Assembly (NCBI GenBank): GCA_964019055.1 | Contig: OZ025210.1 | Location: 7,831,547 to 7,895,546, forward strand | Reading direction: 5' to 3' | Source: Anthopleura xanthogrammica | Taxonomy: Eukaryota; Cnidaria; Anthozoa; Actiniaria; Actiniidae | DNA: 64,000 nucleotides | Part shown: positions 1 through 12,159 of the stretch, piece by piece | Numbering within the stretch: the stretch's first letter is position 1 | How the letters are laid out: each line of letters starts with the position of its first letter | Position numbers and translations under genes: made by a program | The notes under the pieces: model-generated | What the model was told of the DNA's origin: nothing | Database searches by the model: none | What the model saw: only the letters and a program-made list of their open reading frames with translations

Positions 1-1240
1 AGGTATTCCATGAAGCGATTTGAAATGAAGATCAAACCAAATTCCTAAATCATATTAGATAAATAAATAAATAGATAAATGAAAACTACCCTTCTCCAGA
101 TGGATCAATATAACATAACGTAATAGGAAATAACAAACTCATAATTTTCGGTCTTGGTTTTGGTCTTGTGTCCACACTACGATGATCAAAAACGCATAAA
201 TTTGAAAACGTTTTCCAGAAAGGAAATCAAGTATAAGTGTGGACAACAAAAATGGAGGCTCGGATGGAAAACACTGACGGCATGTCCGTCTGTTTTTTGC
301 TTGCGCTGAAAGTAATAGTGCGTCATTTTTTGATCGTATCTGCATTCTTGATCGATTTAGTGTGACCTGGGCAAAAACGACGAAAACCTCTAGTTTGGAC
401 TCAAAACAATCGATGCGTCACCAAGGCCAGCGGATATCATGTGTAAAATAGAAAACAAACAAGGATTCGAGAATCCAAGACTAGAGTAAAAATCGATCGT
501 CTAAAACCAAGTTAAATACAATCCTTTTAGTGAATTTAACAGCAAAGGATATTGAAACAACTATCAAACTGTAATTGTTGAGTATTTGTAGTGCTCAATG
601 TAATTAAATAAGTAATTTACAAGCGAAATAACAACATGTCAACAATCTGAGGAATACCACATGGAGCCCAAATTCCCTTAGGCCCGGGCTCAGTAAAACC
701 AACCTTTCTTGCTACGGTATTCCTGTCCTTTACCATCTATCCCATGGATCTCTATGGTAAATGAGAGCTGGGAAAACTAGCTTTATCAGTCCAGTCTCAT
801 AACGACAAAAATCGCCGAGATCGTGACAAATTGGGTACAAGCACCAAACTTGGCATAGAGATTTTTCTAGATATAGGAATCATTACTGATTAGAAGGGGG
901 TCACTGAAACTAAAGTCAGGGGGCGAGAAAATGGACAAAATTTATTTTCCCGATGGGGTAGGGGTGAGTAATACTTTTTAACTTCGAAAATAACCCCAAA
1001 TCAAGTTACAATTAATTCTCTAGATATTACCTGTACTTTACTACATCTTTGCTTCATATTAATTAAAGTTTCTATCGTTGTTTCAAAAAGACGCATCACT
1101 CATATTTTACCATTCAACTATTCACTTCATGTAGCATCTATTCACTATCACTAATCTATTCACTATTCACTTATGTAGAATCGATACTGAACATTTTGAT
1201 GTAAGGTTTATAGGCACTCTAAAGCTTGTGGCTTTGCTTC
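1..1240. other. Non-coding stretch, no gene recognised
   Basis: No reading frame with splice sites or recognisable protein similarity was found. The sequence is AT-rich and looks like ordinary intergenic or intronic DNA. Confidence 0.5.
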
Positions 1241-1269
1241 TGTGTTGTCGTTGTTGTTTTTGGTTTTAC

Positions 1270-1460
1270 TTCTAAGGTGGCATAACGGTACGATTCCCTT
1301 TCACCACTATGAAACCCACACGGGTCGGGACACGTGTTCGATTCCTGCGGAAGTCCCATATGAGAATAGAGTTTGCCATGAGGGTTTTTCTCCGAGTTCT
1401 ACGGTTTTTCGGCTCCCTCCAAAATGTCATTTGTCAGGTGTTTGTGTGTTTAGAACATTA
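1270..1460 (+). repeat. tRNA-derived SINE-like sequence
   Basis: A polymerase-III-like A box (GTGGCATAACGGT) is followed about 50 bases later by a B box (GTGTTCGATTCC), spaced as in a tRNA. Downstream is a TTTTTCTCCGAG / TTTTTCGGCTCCCTCC segment of the kind seen in bodies of marine-invertebrate SINEs. I see no convincing cloverleaf. A SINE copy is an inference from box spacing and tail style; a tRNA pseudogene is the alternative. Confidence 0.35.
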
Positions 1461-1904
1461 AATGTAGACTGAAGTGTAGAATGTGGAATGTTTTCTAAAA
1501 ATAAATCAACCTCTGGCTAGAGAGACTCGGCAACGACTTCCGTATCATGTCGCAAAATATGAGATTTATTATTTATTTATTTATACTATTGATCCTTTTA
1601 ACTCAAATCAGAAATTAAATCGCTCTTGCCAATAAGCCGATGATGATAAGGTCCCACATCATGTGACTTACGGGTTCATAATAATCTTTCAATACGTTAT
1701 TGTTTTACAAAACATTGACCGGTACCATCATCGAAATTGTAAGCAAACACACAAATCTTTGATCATACAACATGGCTGCAGAAACATTTCAAACCCCAGT
1801 TTGTCTTTAACTCTTCTAATCTCGACTGCCAAAAATCGTGAAACGGATTTCTTTACCACAGCTAGCAATGAAAGTCATATTATCATTGACAGCACCTCCT
1901 CCTT

Positions 1905-4900
1905 ATGTCTAGAAAAGAAGTATCATACAACGAAAGGTAAGAATTTTTAACGTGTTTGTTTTTAAAATAGTTTGGAAGTCACGGAGCGTAAAATTGGTTC
2001 AAAAATAAATCCTCGGTATTTTTTACACAGTGTAATCGATATCGCTGATGATCCAAGAAAAGTACTTGATGAAACGAATCATGAAGAAGGAAATCAATCC
2101 CAAACAAATACAAGGTGACTCCAACTAGTGACTCAAATTACTATCCAACTTTACTAGATATCTGGAAAGTTATAAACGTTGAAGTGGCAAATGTTTTGAG
2201 TTATTAAGATCATTGTATGTAAAATAACTCAGGATGTAGAAAAGAAGATTGACTGGCTTTGATGTTATCTATATTCATTGATTATATAGTTCTAGATTTG
2301 TCGGCACATGGACACTAAACTAATCTAGAACAAAAGCTGACAATCAAATTGTTCGGTACGATACCATTTCATTGTCTTCAAAGATCAAAAAAATATGATT
2401 TAAAAATTCTAAAAAATATTAGTATTAGTAACATATGACTGATGTAATATTTAATTATCTATTGGTTTTAGAATCCCAAGAGTTTCAGACTCTAGAACTA
2501 ACGGAACTGTTACCACGTACGACAATTCGACTAGCTCCTCCCCTGACGGGGAGTTGTTCTCCACCAATTATGTTGACCAACTGGTCGAGTCTTTCTGGAC
2601 AAAGATTGACCAAAAAATTGACGATGCCGTATCCCAGCAGCAAGCAGCTCAGAAAATCCAAGAACAGACAAGACAAAATGACATACAAGGTTTGTATTTG
2701 TGGCTACGTTATACAAAATGATTACTGCAGTGAACGGTACCTAGTGGTATGAGCCAACAGAAAAATCAGTGTTTGTCCTGCATAGGAAGTCTTACACGCT
2801 TATTCGAACTGAAATACTTTTGTTACTAAAACGTAAAGCCCATTTTAAGGATGCATACACCTGAGCAATTTGAATATAAAAGTAAGTATACAACTTGCAA
2901 GATTTTAATCAATAATTTTATCAGTTTTCAAAAGAGCAGCTCTTCCTTGCCTGGCTTTTTCAAACCTACTTTTAAGATTTAAAAGATTTAAAAATATTTT
3001 CATAAACAGCAGAAGAAAAGGAGAAAGCATCCGCGGTGGAGAAGTATACAGAATATTACAACTTCTCGTATTCTTTTTTATACATTTTTGAGGTAAGTTG
3101 TTAAAGTAAATATTGTCATCATATAAAGCACGAAATACGAACCTATTAGGCCTGATTATTTCAATGACGGTAGGGTGCTAGACTCGGGTATCGCTTGTCT
3201 ATTTTGATTTTGGTGTCCCCACGGTATTATTAGGCAGTCGAGGCTGGAAACAGCTATCTTTGTTCGTATTGATGATGGATTTGAATCTTCTTCAGAACTA
3301 TTTGTGTTCCAAGACTACCGAATATTAATGTCGCTCAATAAAGTTAGTTACCAAAAACCTACAAAGGTATAAGGACGTCGCTGAGGATCATGGAAAACAT
3401 TTTATATCCAATAAGTTAACATTTTTGCTACAAACTGCGACTTCAGGATCCTCACAGGAGGTAAAACTGCAATGGTAAAAGATCTCAAGTCCACCAATAG
3501 TTATATATCAAGCGGTTGAAACATCTTAGCTTTTTAGCTTTTTGAGTGACTAACTTTATTAAAATGAAAGAATCGTAGGAGTTTAGCCGCAAAAACTATA
3601 TTTGTTATCATGACAGTCATGACAGTCAACGTTTTTCGTTCTTTTCTTTATGATTAGTTTTTGCTGAGGATATGGACAATTTTCAAAACAAAAGTCTTTG
3701 CTAAAGCAAAAGTAAGTCAGCAGTCTAACACCAATCAATTATATTGTTCCAAATTCTTCTTCTTCTTCTTCTTCTTCTTCTTCTTCTTCTTCTTCTTTTT
3801 CTTCTTCTTGTTCTTGTTCTTGTTCTTGTTCTTCTTGTTCTTGTTCTTTTCCTTCTTTTTCTAAAACTAGCTAATTATTTTACATCATTATTTGGTTATG
3901 ACTAATAATGGACTTCTTTTCATCGATCTTCAGGCATCAGTAGCTTTTATATCTAGTATTCCATGGCGGGAGAATATTGCCAAGTACTTGTTTCATCGTT
4001 ATGCTCATTTTATAGTATTTTTATTAACTGTTATTGATGTGACATTGGTATCATTCATCATTTTAAAGGACTTTGATTTTATTGACGGTAAGAAAATTAT
4101 TTTGCAAGTTTCTTTTTTGCCTTTAACTTCATGAATAATGTAATTTTACTTTTTTAAGAGCCTTCGTGTTGAGAAATGAGATCAATACTGTTTTCTATTT
4201 AAACAGGGGAGGACAACGATGTGTTTAAAACGTTCCAGATTATTTGTCTATCAATCATGTGTTGTTTTTTACTTGAGGTAAAGTAAGAAAAGCATTTTCA
4301 AATTAAAGTAAATTTCCTTGAAAATGCGTTTTTAATAAAGCGATGACATTGCTATTCAGTTGCCACGAACAAATCCGTCCTCTGTGAAAATTGCAGCCAG
4401 GATTCATAATAATTTAATGGACTAGTAGACACTGGCTTAAATGGTAACAAAATTACAGACATTTCTGTCTGGTCACAAACCTCCTTCAGTGTGTAAAGAC
4501 CGTCCTGTGGTCTCACAGACTCTCACTTGTGGTCTCTTGTTTGCAGATTCTATTAAAGATCGTCAGCGTGGGAAGGGATATTTTAGCAGATACTCTAGAG
4601 GTAAAAGATTCTAGACGTTGTCTTGAAGTGAACTGACAATGACATTGGTAAGGGTGGTTGCATTGGGTGGCTGGGTGGCTGGGTGGCTGGGTGGCTGGGT
4701 GGCTGGGGAGGAAGTGAGGGAGAGGATAGAGAGGGAGAGGATAGAGATCGAGGGAGATGGTACCAACAAATCATTATTAATTTATAATTATTAAATCCAC
4801 AGGTATTTGATTGTGTTCTGGTAACGTTCTACTTTGTTACTGAACTGGTTGCAACAACAGCTTTCAGGTACTATAGAAGATAAAGAATACATTCCAAAAC

Positions 4901-6055
4901 AATTGAATATTAGATATTTTGATTCATGCGGATGTATTCCAAGGAACTATGAACGGATTTTGTACTTCTTGTTTGATTCCAATTGAATTTCAACACTGAA
5001 AAAACGAATGCAAATCGCCCAAATCAAAATTTTCCTCATGCAATCTCAAGTGTGTTATTATGAGTGTACTATATCAAATATCTAAATCTAATTTTAAAAT
5101 TCACTTTGAATTATTAGGAATATTGATGGCACATACTCCAAGTACATCCATATAGTTGCCTCACTACGGTTTTGGAGAATTGTCATCATCATAAGTGGTG
5201 AGTGATTCCAATAACTCCACTGCCATCTAAGGGAGTTCATGGGCAGTGCTCGCGAGCTTTCTTTCCGTGCATAAGTCTTGTGTGCGTCGCGCCTATGCGC
5301 ATCTTGATCTTGTTGTTTTAATCGGCAACTCAGTGATATTTAAAAAAAAAGCTTTGAAACAAATTAAAGGCGTTGACCCTTATTTTTATTACGTATAAAT
5401 TTGGATAAATTGATTGAAAAATATTTTCCTTGTGGAATTCAGGGGCAGATTCAGGGCGTCCAGGGGCAATGCTCGTTAGCTTTCTTCCCATGGATAAGTC
5501 TTGTGCGCGCCGCACCTGCATGTGCGCAACGTCATTCACATGTTTTTTTTAATGATAGGGATGATAGTAGCAGTCACGAAGCAGCAGCTAAATTTCTATT
5601 CAGTAATTTTCTTGCTGCTTCACGACTTACTGTACTAGTATGCTTCAGACGAAAGTGCATATTACCTAGAAACATGGTCCATTTACACATATTGTGTTAG
5701 CTGCTAAACTAAGTTGGTGACCCCCATCCCATTTTTTTTCCTTCTTATTTTAATGTAGCCTAAGCCAAACATTTAGATTAAAAACATCTAACAAGTAGTT
5801 TCTCCATGACTATTTTTCAGTAAGGAACTTTTCTTACGCGGCATATTTGCATAGTTTCCTTAGCTTGAAAGAATATCTATCCAGCAACTTAAGATGCTTT
5901 CAAGATTGTGACCTGTAATAATATGTAATGAATGACAGCTTGATCTTGATCTTCTTCTTCAATATACAGTAAGTAAATATTTAATGTTTTATATATGATT
6001 TAATATATTTTCAGAGAGTTTTTCCACAAAAGAAAAAGCAGAAGAAATGGGGTAA
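1905..6055 (+). CDS. Hv1/TMEM266-like voltage-sensor membrane protein, ten exons
   Basis: Predicted 293-aa four-helix voltage-sensor protein of the plasma membrane, similar to the voltage-gated proton channel Hv1. Exons: 1905-1936, 2031-2114, 2472-2689, 3010-3092, 3934-4087, 4207-4277, 4547-4600, 4803-4867, 5118-5197, 6015-6055; all phases agree and the frame stays open to TAA. The start is the first ATG after an in-frame TGA at 1887. Residues 1-140 are a polar, probably coiled N-terminal arm. S1 (about 158-185) has Asp174 at the Hv1 selectivity-filter position. S2 (about 198-222) has Phe211, Glu214 and Lys218, matching human F150, E153 and K157. S3 has Asp235, but Glu246 where Hv1 has a second Asp. 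S4 (LRFWRIVIIIS) keeps two arginines (271, 274) and has Ile277 in place of the third. Only 13 residues follow S4, so the Hv1 C-terminal coiled coil is missing. The Hv1-family fold is well supported; proton conduction is uncertain. A C-terminal exon I missed is possible. Confidence 0.85.
3757..3860 (+). repeat. TTC/TTCTTG microsatellite in intron 4
   Basis: A pyrimidine array of TTC units grading into TTCTTG units, inside intron 4 of the voltage-sensor gene, 74 bases before the exon-5 acceptor. It is non-coding. Confidence 0.9.
4664..4707 (+). repeat. GGGTGGCT tandem repeat in intron 7
   Basis: Five or more head-to-tail copies of the octamer GGGTGGCT within intron 7 of the voltage-sensor gene. 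The strand is G-rich. Confidence 0.85.
5232..5540 (+). repeat. Pair of degenerate direct repeats in intron 9
   Basis: Two related segments (about 5232-5312 and 5452-5540) share the layout GGGCA-TGCTCG-AGCTTTCTT-CC-TG-ATAAGTCTTGTG followed by a GCGC-rich tail. They sit in the longest intron of the voltage-sensor gene and look like two copies of one interspersed repeat. Confidence 0.55.
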
Positions 6056-7563
6056 CGAGTTTCTCAATTTCAAAACACAAGTAGCAAATGGCCAAGAGCG
6101 TTCACTGAATTTCTTCATGTTATTCGAAGATACTGAGCCAATCGATTGTATTGCACAGTAATGCCGCTGCTTACTGGATCTTTTGATAACCAGTTACCTC
6201 CGGATGTGATGCTAGGTAAAGTAGATTTTGTATGTGGGAAAAGTGGCTATAAATAATGCGTCAGCACCTGTAATAGAGTTTTATGAGTCAGTCCTTTTTT
6301 GCAAGGGCACACAAATAAGCCATTTCAGTCCTCGCAAAGCTTCCGATTCATATTCACAACTTTCTAGCATTTTCACCGTTTGCTTTGCTTGCGTCTGATA
6401 TTGGCCAATCTATATCTTTCAGAGGGAGCATCTTTGAGGGCCACCATAATCAACCAAAAATATCAGTTTCATTTTTCTCTTATCTTTTCAAAGAAACAAA
6501 GTTAAATAATATGGAAATGTAAAATATAATCCGGTAACTAGCTTTGTGTGTATTAGATATGGCGAGTCAATACGTTGGTTAAAACGTCTTGTGAGTAATA
6601 TTCTCCTGTCAATCAATATGATCACAATGGACTTTTTTCTCAGGTAGGCAATTGATGCTCTGTAAATTAACTTGGTTTCTAAACTTATCTGCTTACTTAG
6701 CTTTATCACCACGCTGAAATCCCTCTCAGGTCTCTCGCGTTGCTCCTAAACTAAGTTTACATTTAGGTAAATGCTTTTCGTTGTAGAAAAAAATGCAAGA
6801 TCGATACCGATCGTTCACTAAGTACGATTGCCGGCTGCATTGCAGTAAGAAATTATTCAAAACACATGTATGTAGTTAGAAGTTATCATATGTTATCCCT
6901 TTATTAACTATGTTTACATGATAACATGACTATGATGTATAAAATTAAAACAAAATGTAATTCATGGAGGTATATCTACATCATCATAAAAACTTGTATA
7001 TTATTTGCTTGTTTTGTTTTGGGTTCTTTTTCCTCTTAGCCATGAACAAGTTTCTTTTGGATAATATGATTTAATCAGAAACCTGTTTCTCTCTTCTGAC
7101 AGACAGATTTTTTTCTTAAGTGTATGGATAACCTAAAATTGATAAGAGACCCCTATAATAACTAATACTAAAGTAAACAAAGCTGGTTTCTTTCCAAAAT
7201 AAATGCTCCATATTACCAGTTTCTAAAGTCTATATCTTTTTATCAAGTCAACCAGTGACAACTGAATAACAAAAATCAATATGTTTCTGGAAAAAATGAT
7301 TAATTTTTCTCGGTTTCAATCAAGTTTGTTTATTTTCAGTACATTAACAACTGACTCCGGAAGCATTATAAAACGTGCTGCATCTCTGAAGAGTGCTCAA
7401 ACGGTCACTTCACCAAAGAGGTCTTACAGCACACAAAGTGGGCTCTCTATTTCATTGTATTGCCTTTAAAAGGTATCCACCGGACCTAAAGCAACACCTT
7501 TCAAAGAGACATTGAAGGGAATTACTTTGCGAAGACAATACAAAAAGTGCTAGCTTGTTTACC
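6056..7563. other. Intergenic, no gene recognised
   Basis: Lies between the voltage-sensor stop codon and the first GPCR start. It presumably holds the 3' untranslated region of the former and the promoter and 5' untranslated region of the latter. I found no clear repeat ends, splice pairs or RNA gene. Confidence 0.5.
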
Positions 7564-8685
7564 ATGTCTATAGCGAGTATCCCTGCCACCAACGAAACTC
7601 TGACCTTCAATGCATCCACACTTGGTCTGCAAAATCCGCCATGGATCATATCAATGACAGAGGATTCAAGAATATCACTGATGGCTTGTTATTCTGTACT
7701 CTTATTTCTAGCTGTTCTTGGCAATTCTATTATTGTTGCTATTGTTTACAAAAATCGACAAATGCAGACCACCATGAACGTCCTTATAGTCAACACGGCA
7801 GTATCTGATTTGGCAGGCTCAATAGTGACAATACCTCGTAATGTTTCTATACTTTCAACTCTGTCAACCGAATTCCATGTCACTGGCATCCTGGGAAAAA
7901 TCATATGTAAGCTTTGCCCTTTTATTCGCGATGTTTCAATCACTATTTCAATAGAAAGTATGGTAGCTATTGCATTTGATCGCTTCTTTGCAGTGGTTTA
8001 CCCAATGCGATCCAAACCTCGTATTCTCAACACGAAATTTATGGTACCTCTCACATGGTTTGTAGGTTCAGCGATATTTTCTTTAAACTTTGTATTTTAT
8101 GAATTCATATCACTTGAACGAGTTCATATTTGCAAGTATGAATGGCCACCAAGTTTGCTTCAAATACGTGAAGCATATTTTGGAGCCTTCACAATTCTAA
8201 CTTTCATCTTGCCGACTGTTGTCCTTACTGTCCTGTATTTCACTATTGTCTGCAAACTCAAGTCTCAAGGAATTCCAGGACAACAATCATTTGAACACAT
8301 CGCAAGAAGACGAAAACAGAATACCAACATCATTAAGATGTCTGCTGCAATACTTCTGACATTTTTTCTCTGTTGGCTTCCTCATCACACTATTGGGATT
8401 TTAATGACTTTCGTATGGAAAGGAAAACCTCCAAAAAGTGTTGGACCTTTTTTTAACATCTTGAGTGAAACGATAACATTTCTTTCTTTTATTAGCTTTA
8501 CCACAAACCCGGTTATTTGTTTAACATTTAGCAGTAAATATAGAAACTGTATGAAGAAGCTTATTTTACTTCCAGGCTTGTTTTCAAAACGGCGCCAAGA
8601 TGTCCTGAATGTAAATACCCAAAGATCAACGAATATTAGTCAAGAAATGATCGCACTGAGTGTAACTAATTTAACTATGACCTAA
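7564..8685 (+). CDS. Rhodopsin-class (class A) GPCR, single coding exon, paralogue 1
   Basis: A 373-aa seven-transmembrane receptor, likely coupling an extracellular ligand to G proteins at the plasma membrane. The start is ATG 7564 (context ACCATGT). N-glycosylation sequons are at Asn10 and Asn16. TM1 carries LGNS (Asn54) and TM2 SDLA (Asp82). Cys115 or Cys118 before TM3 could pair with Cys190 in the second extracellular loop. The TM3 end is DRF (139-141) instead of DRY, TM6 has CWLP (270-273), and TM7 has NPVIC (315-319) instead of NPxxY. The second paralogue lies at 34808 on the same strand and shares long blocks, including AVLGN, KNRQMQ, CKLCPFIRDVSI and FDRFFAVVYP-type segments. It resembles neuropeptide/amine-type orphan receptors expanded in cnidarians; the ligand cannot be told. 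AATAAA signals lie at 8726 and 8754. Confidence 0.95.
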   Translation: MSIASIPATNETLTFNASTLGLQNPPWIISMTEDSRISLMACYSVLLFLAVLGNSIIVAIVYKNRQMQTTMNVLIVNTAVSDLAGSIVTIPRNVSILSTLSTEFHVTGILGKIICKLCPFIRDVSITISIESMVAIAFDRFFAVVYPMRSKPRILNTKFMVPLTWFVGSAIFSLNFVFYEFISLERVHICKYEWPPSLLQIREAYFGAFTILTFILPTVVLTVLYFTIVCKLKSQGIPGQQSFEHIARRRKQNTNIIKMSAAILLTFFLCWLPHHTIGILMTFVWKGKPPKSVGPFFNILSETITFLSFISFTTNPVICLTFSSKYRNCMKKLILLPGLFSKRRQDVLNVNTQRSTNISQEMIALSVTNLTMT

Positions 8686-9666
8686 GAATGTTGCTCTAAC
8701 TGATTCCAATAACGTTTAATTGGTAAATAAAAATGTCTTGGGTGTCACTCTGTAATAAATTTCATCCTTCTCATCATTTATATGGGGGAGGGGGATTTCA
8801 AAGTGCATTGCTCAGATGCTAAAAACATCTTTTCCCAGTAAGTAGTTGGAGTAGTACCGTAGAACGAGTCAAGTTCGAGCCCGAGGTCAAGTAAGAGTCA
8901 CGAGTCAACCACGAGTCACGAGTCAACCACGAGTCATAAACAATTCTTTTCCTCAATCTATTAATTCTTTTCAAATCACGGGCAGCCCAAACAATCCATT
9001 TTTAGCTATTTTTACAGTAAATGTATGGGACGATATACAATGTATTTTTTGTTGAAATAAATTTGAACATACCTTGGTCCTATGTTATTGTTAAAGATAT
9101 TTGGAGTCATTCTGGGTGTTTTTTGGCCATATTAGAGCGGGTTTTTTTTTAAATTGCGTCAAGTCCTCCGCGTCTTTTTTCTCTAATTACTCAACACAAA
9201 AAATAATCAAGATGATAACAACGTAATTGTAGTTCTTGTTATTTGCTTTTACGTTTTTCTTTTCAAACATAGGCAGATGCCGCGTCTCTGACCAATTATC
9301 TTACGCATAAGAAGTTTGATTTTACCGAAACCTAACAATCAAATAAAAACAGCGGATATTTATCTGCGAGTTTTACGACGAATTGAATATAGATATTGCA
9401 GTAGCTACGGAAGCGCATGGCCTGCGACCTACGTAATCAACCTTGAAATTGTACGATTTTCTGTTCGGATGTAAAATAACTGAAGGTTTTAGTTGTAGCA
9501 AGAAAATCATTTAGAGAATAATCATAATTCATCTTGTACAAGACCAAGGGTGGATCGGGAAAGATCCGAAAAAGGTTCGGATTGTCAGAAACCAGATGCC
9601 AGTGTTTTATTAGAATCTTCATTAGAATCATCATAATCATCATCATCATCATTATCATTCGTTATT
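8686..9666. other. 3' flank and intergenic DNA with a short CACGAGTCAAC tandem repeat
   Basis: The start contains the GPCR 3' untranslated region. At about 8877-8938 the motif CACGAGTCAAC recurs several times head to tail. An ATC-rich simple stretch lies at about 9628-9660. No gene is visible. Confidence 0.55.
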
Positions 9667-11017
9667 AATATATAGATTTAGGCACTGCCTAAAAGCGGAG
9701 CTCCCATAAATAGTATATTTAGTGCTAAAAACGTGACAATTGTGTGACGCGGCATAACGCTGGTTATAGCGTTACCACTTCGTTTGATTTTACCAGAATC
9801 CAGAAGGAAAAACTAAAAGAAAAACCATTATTTTAAGCCTTCAAAAGCATTAGAAAACTTTTCAATTCGAAGAAAAATAATCATAGATCGTAGAGCATAT
9901 GAATACATGTATAGAACAAAGGATTTTATTCAGCAAATCTTAGTAATCAAAGTTGTAAGTTTTTTAGGTGGAAAGTGAACTACACTGAAAATTGTCGAAA
10001 AATATTACTGATAAGCTTAAGCTTACATTCACTTGAACTTCACATGTAAAAAGAGACATATTCATTAATGCAAGATTGTTAGTAAGTTGGTCTTTGAAAA
10101 GTTTTTTTTCAGATTTATTCTTAACTTTATTATCGAGCGAAATATCAACAAAAACAAAAACATAAGCTAATCCATAAAAAAAAAACAAGCTCATCATTTT
10201 TGCGATTGTGTAATAGTAATAGCTGGAAAAGCCCGATAAATAGCAAATGTTTGGTGTGATATGTATTCCTTTTTCATATTTCATTCAACATTAAAATAAA
10301 TTATCTATAAAATGTCAAAATATTCATATGATTATGAAACTGGAATCTTGTTTTGACTTCGCGTGAGGCTCGCTGGCCGTCAAATATATTTTTTCAAAGA
10401 ACTAAGTCTTTTTACTAAGTCTTAACCTTTTTCTTGAAATGGGATCAAAAACAAAAAATCAAAGCTTCAAATATCGCTTTTTTGGTTCACAAGTAATGAA
10501 GAAAAAGATGATAAAAATCTAGAATGCAGTAAAAACGACAAACTATCCAAGTTTTTCTGACAATGTTTGCCGAACCAACGTCCTTGGCTTGTCTGAGAGT
10601 TTCTCCAGCTAATTTACACATTTCTTGTCGATTTTTTACGAAATATTAGTTAAAATTAATGAATTTACCTTCTATGAAGTGTTTTCTACGGAACTGAAAT
10701 ATCATTCTTGCAGTATAATCAGGTTTTTCTGGTCTACAGGCCACTTTTTCTCTCACTGAAGTTTCAGTCACGAAACTTCATCTAATCGTAAGATTAAGAA
10801 TCTTCCCTCGCTTTCCCTCGCTAAATCTTCTTTAGCAAGTCGCTAAAGTCGAAAAATTGTTTTTGTTCACTTTAAGACAGACATGACTTCGATTAAACGT
10901 ATTTTTTCGCATTGCTAAAATAAGAAAGAATACTTCTTGATCCATCTTTGACTACATTATTGCAATTTTTCTGTGCATTTGTGAGTAAGCAAAGCGCGCG
11001 GGAACCCTGTGCAAAGT
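9667..11017 (+). repeat. Interspersed repeat family A, copy 1 (uninterrupted reference copy)
   Basis: Begins AATATATAGATTTAGGCACTG, with AGCGGAGCTCCC about 30 bases in. It is closely matched by 42888-43173 and by 46931-47216 plus 48125-49200. Here the sequence TTAGTAATCAAAGTTGTAAG at about 9940-9960 is continuous, so it gives the empty site for the element inserted in the later copy. No protein is encoded, so it is probably a non-autonomous transposon. The right end (GTAT array and GGGAGCTCCGCT) is missing, and the copy ends at the junction with a family C sequence. Confidence 0.8.
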
Positions 11018-11170
11018 GGGATCTCTCAAGTTTCCTGGGGAACGTGAGACGTTTACTAAAATGTCCCTCGTTTTCGTACATGTCTCACGTTGACTTCGAG
11101 GGGTCCGCATCGAGGGGTCCGCATCGAGGGGTCCTAATCGAGGGTATTTTATGATCGAGAGTATTTTACG
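11018..11170. repeat. Family C repeat, AACGTGAGAC inverted-repeat element
   Basis: Contains AACGTGAGACG and, about 50 bases on, its inverse GTCTCACGTT, followed by several CGAGGGGTCCGCAT units. The same sequence occurs inverted at about 31805-31975. It is short, palindromic and non-coding. Confidence 0.65.
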
Positions 11171-11234
11171 ATCGCTGGTGTTTCATATAGCCGCAATAAA
11201 GTTATAAAACGTAAAATATTATTTTATTTCATTT

Positions 11235-11660
11235 TTATTCATCCAAATACATACATATAAAAGTTCTAACTCATTGTTAGATTGAAGACTATAAACTGAG
11301 TTGGACTGGAAAGATTCTGCGGCCCGCATTACAAATGCACTTAAAAGTGATGAAAATATCTTGAGATATATCCTAATCTTTACAGGAAGCCAATGTAGAT
11401 CACAAAGAAGTGGCGTTATGTAGCTGCATTTTGCACGCGTCCCAACTTTGCTATCAAGTTAGTTAGTCCGCATGAGAGTCCATTACAATAATCAAGCCTG
11501 GTCAAAGGCTGCGTGTATCATTCTTTCCGTATATTCTCTTCCGAGGTACTTCCTGATATGTCTGACGTTGTGCAGGTGGTAGAATCCACTTTTTCAGGTT
11601 TCAGTGACACGTGAGCTGCTACTGGAGGTACTATCAAAACATATGCCAAACCATACTCCC
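11235..11660 (-). mobile_element. Decayed LINE (CR1/L2-like) reverse-transcriptase C-terminus
   Basis: On the minus strand, broken frames read FYHLHNVRHIRKYLGREYTE, then LDYCNGLSCGL, GRVQNAA and LHWLPVKIRIYLKI in that order. These are hallmark blocks of the end of CR1/L2-clade non-LTR reverse transcriptases. Frameshifts and stops separate the blocks, so this is a dead 5'-truncated copy. Boundaries are approximate. Confidence 0.8.
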
Positions 11661-12084
11661 TGGTGACTTCCTTATAGGTTCGCTCGTGCATGGGTAGTAG
11701 ATATAGAATGAGAGTTCTGCATCATGGGCGCACAGGTGCTCGGGAGTAGGCCGGTGCTCTCCCCTGGCCCCTCACCGAGCCCGTAGGGGGAGGGGGTGGT
11801 CAGCGTTAGAGTAGGGGAGGTTGGCTATCTGCCCTTGAGCCCTATTTTTAGATTGTAGGATTGCACCACCATGACGCAAAAAGGGAGACGTCATGTTCTA
11901 ATTTCATGGGCCTGTGTGGGTAGGGCTGATCTTTATGTTTTCCGTGACTCTAATGTAAGACACGTGTCAACTGTTGTTTCCATCAACACATCTTGGATTT
12001 TTCAAAGTCAATCTTGAATAAATTTTCAGATTTTCATGTTTTATTATCAATGGAAATATTTCTTTATGTTTTAGAGAAAATATA

Positions 12085-12156
12085 TGACCTTAATGGAATC
12101 GAACCCATAATCTTCTGATCTGGAATCAGACTTGATATCCATTACACCATAAGCTC
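12085..12156 (-). tRNA. tRNA-Trp(CCA)-like sequence, degenerate
   Basis: On the minus strand a TCTGA/TCAGA anticodon stem encloses TTCCAGA, giving anticodon CCA. It is followed by AGATT and a GGGTTCGATTCC T-arm box and preceded by TGGTGTAATGGATA, similar to a D-arm/A box. Outer ends GAGCTTA and TAAGGTC pair at six of seven positions. The D stem is weak and the T stem is irregular, so a tRNA pseudogene or a tRNA-derived repeat is as likely as a working tRNA. Confidence 0.4.
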
Positions 12157-12159
12157 TTC

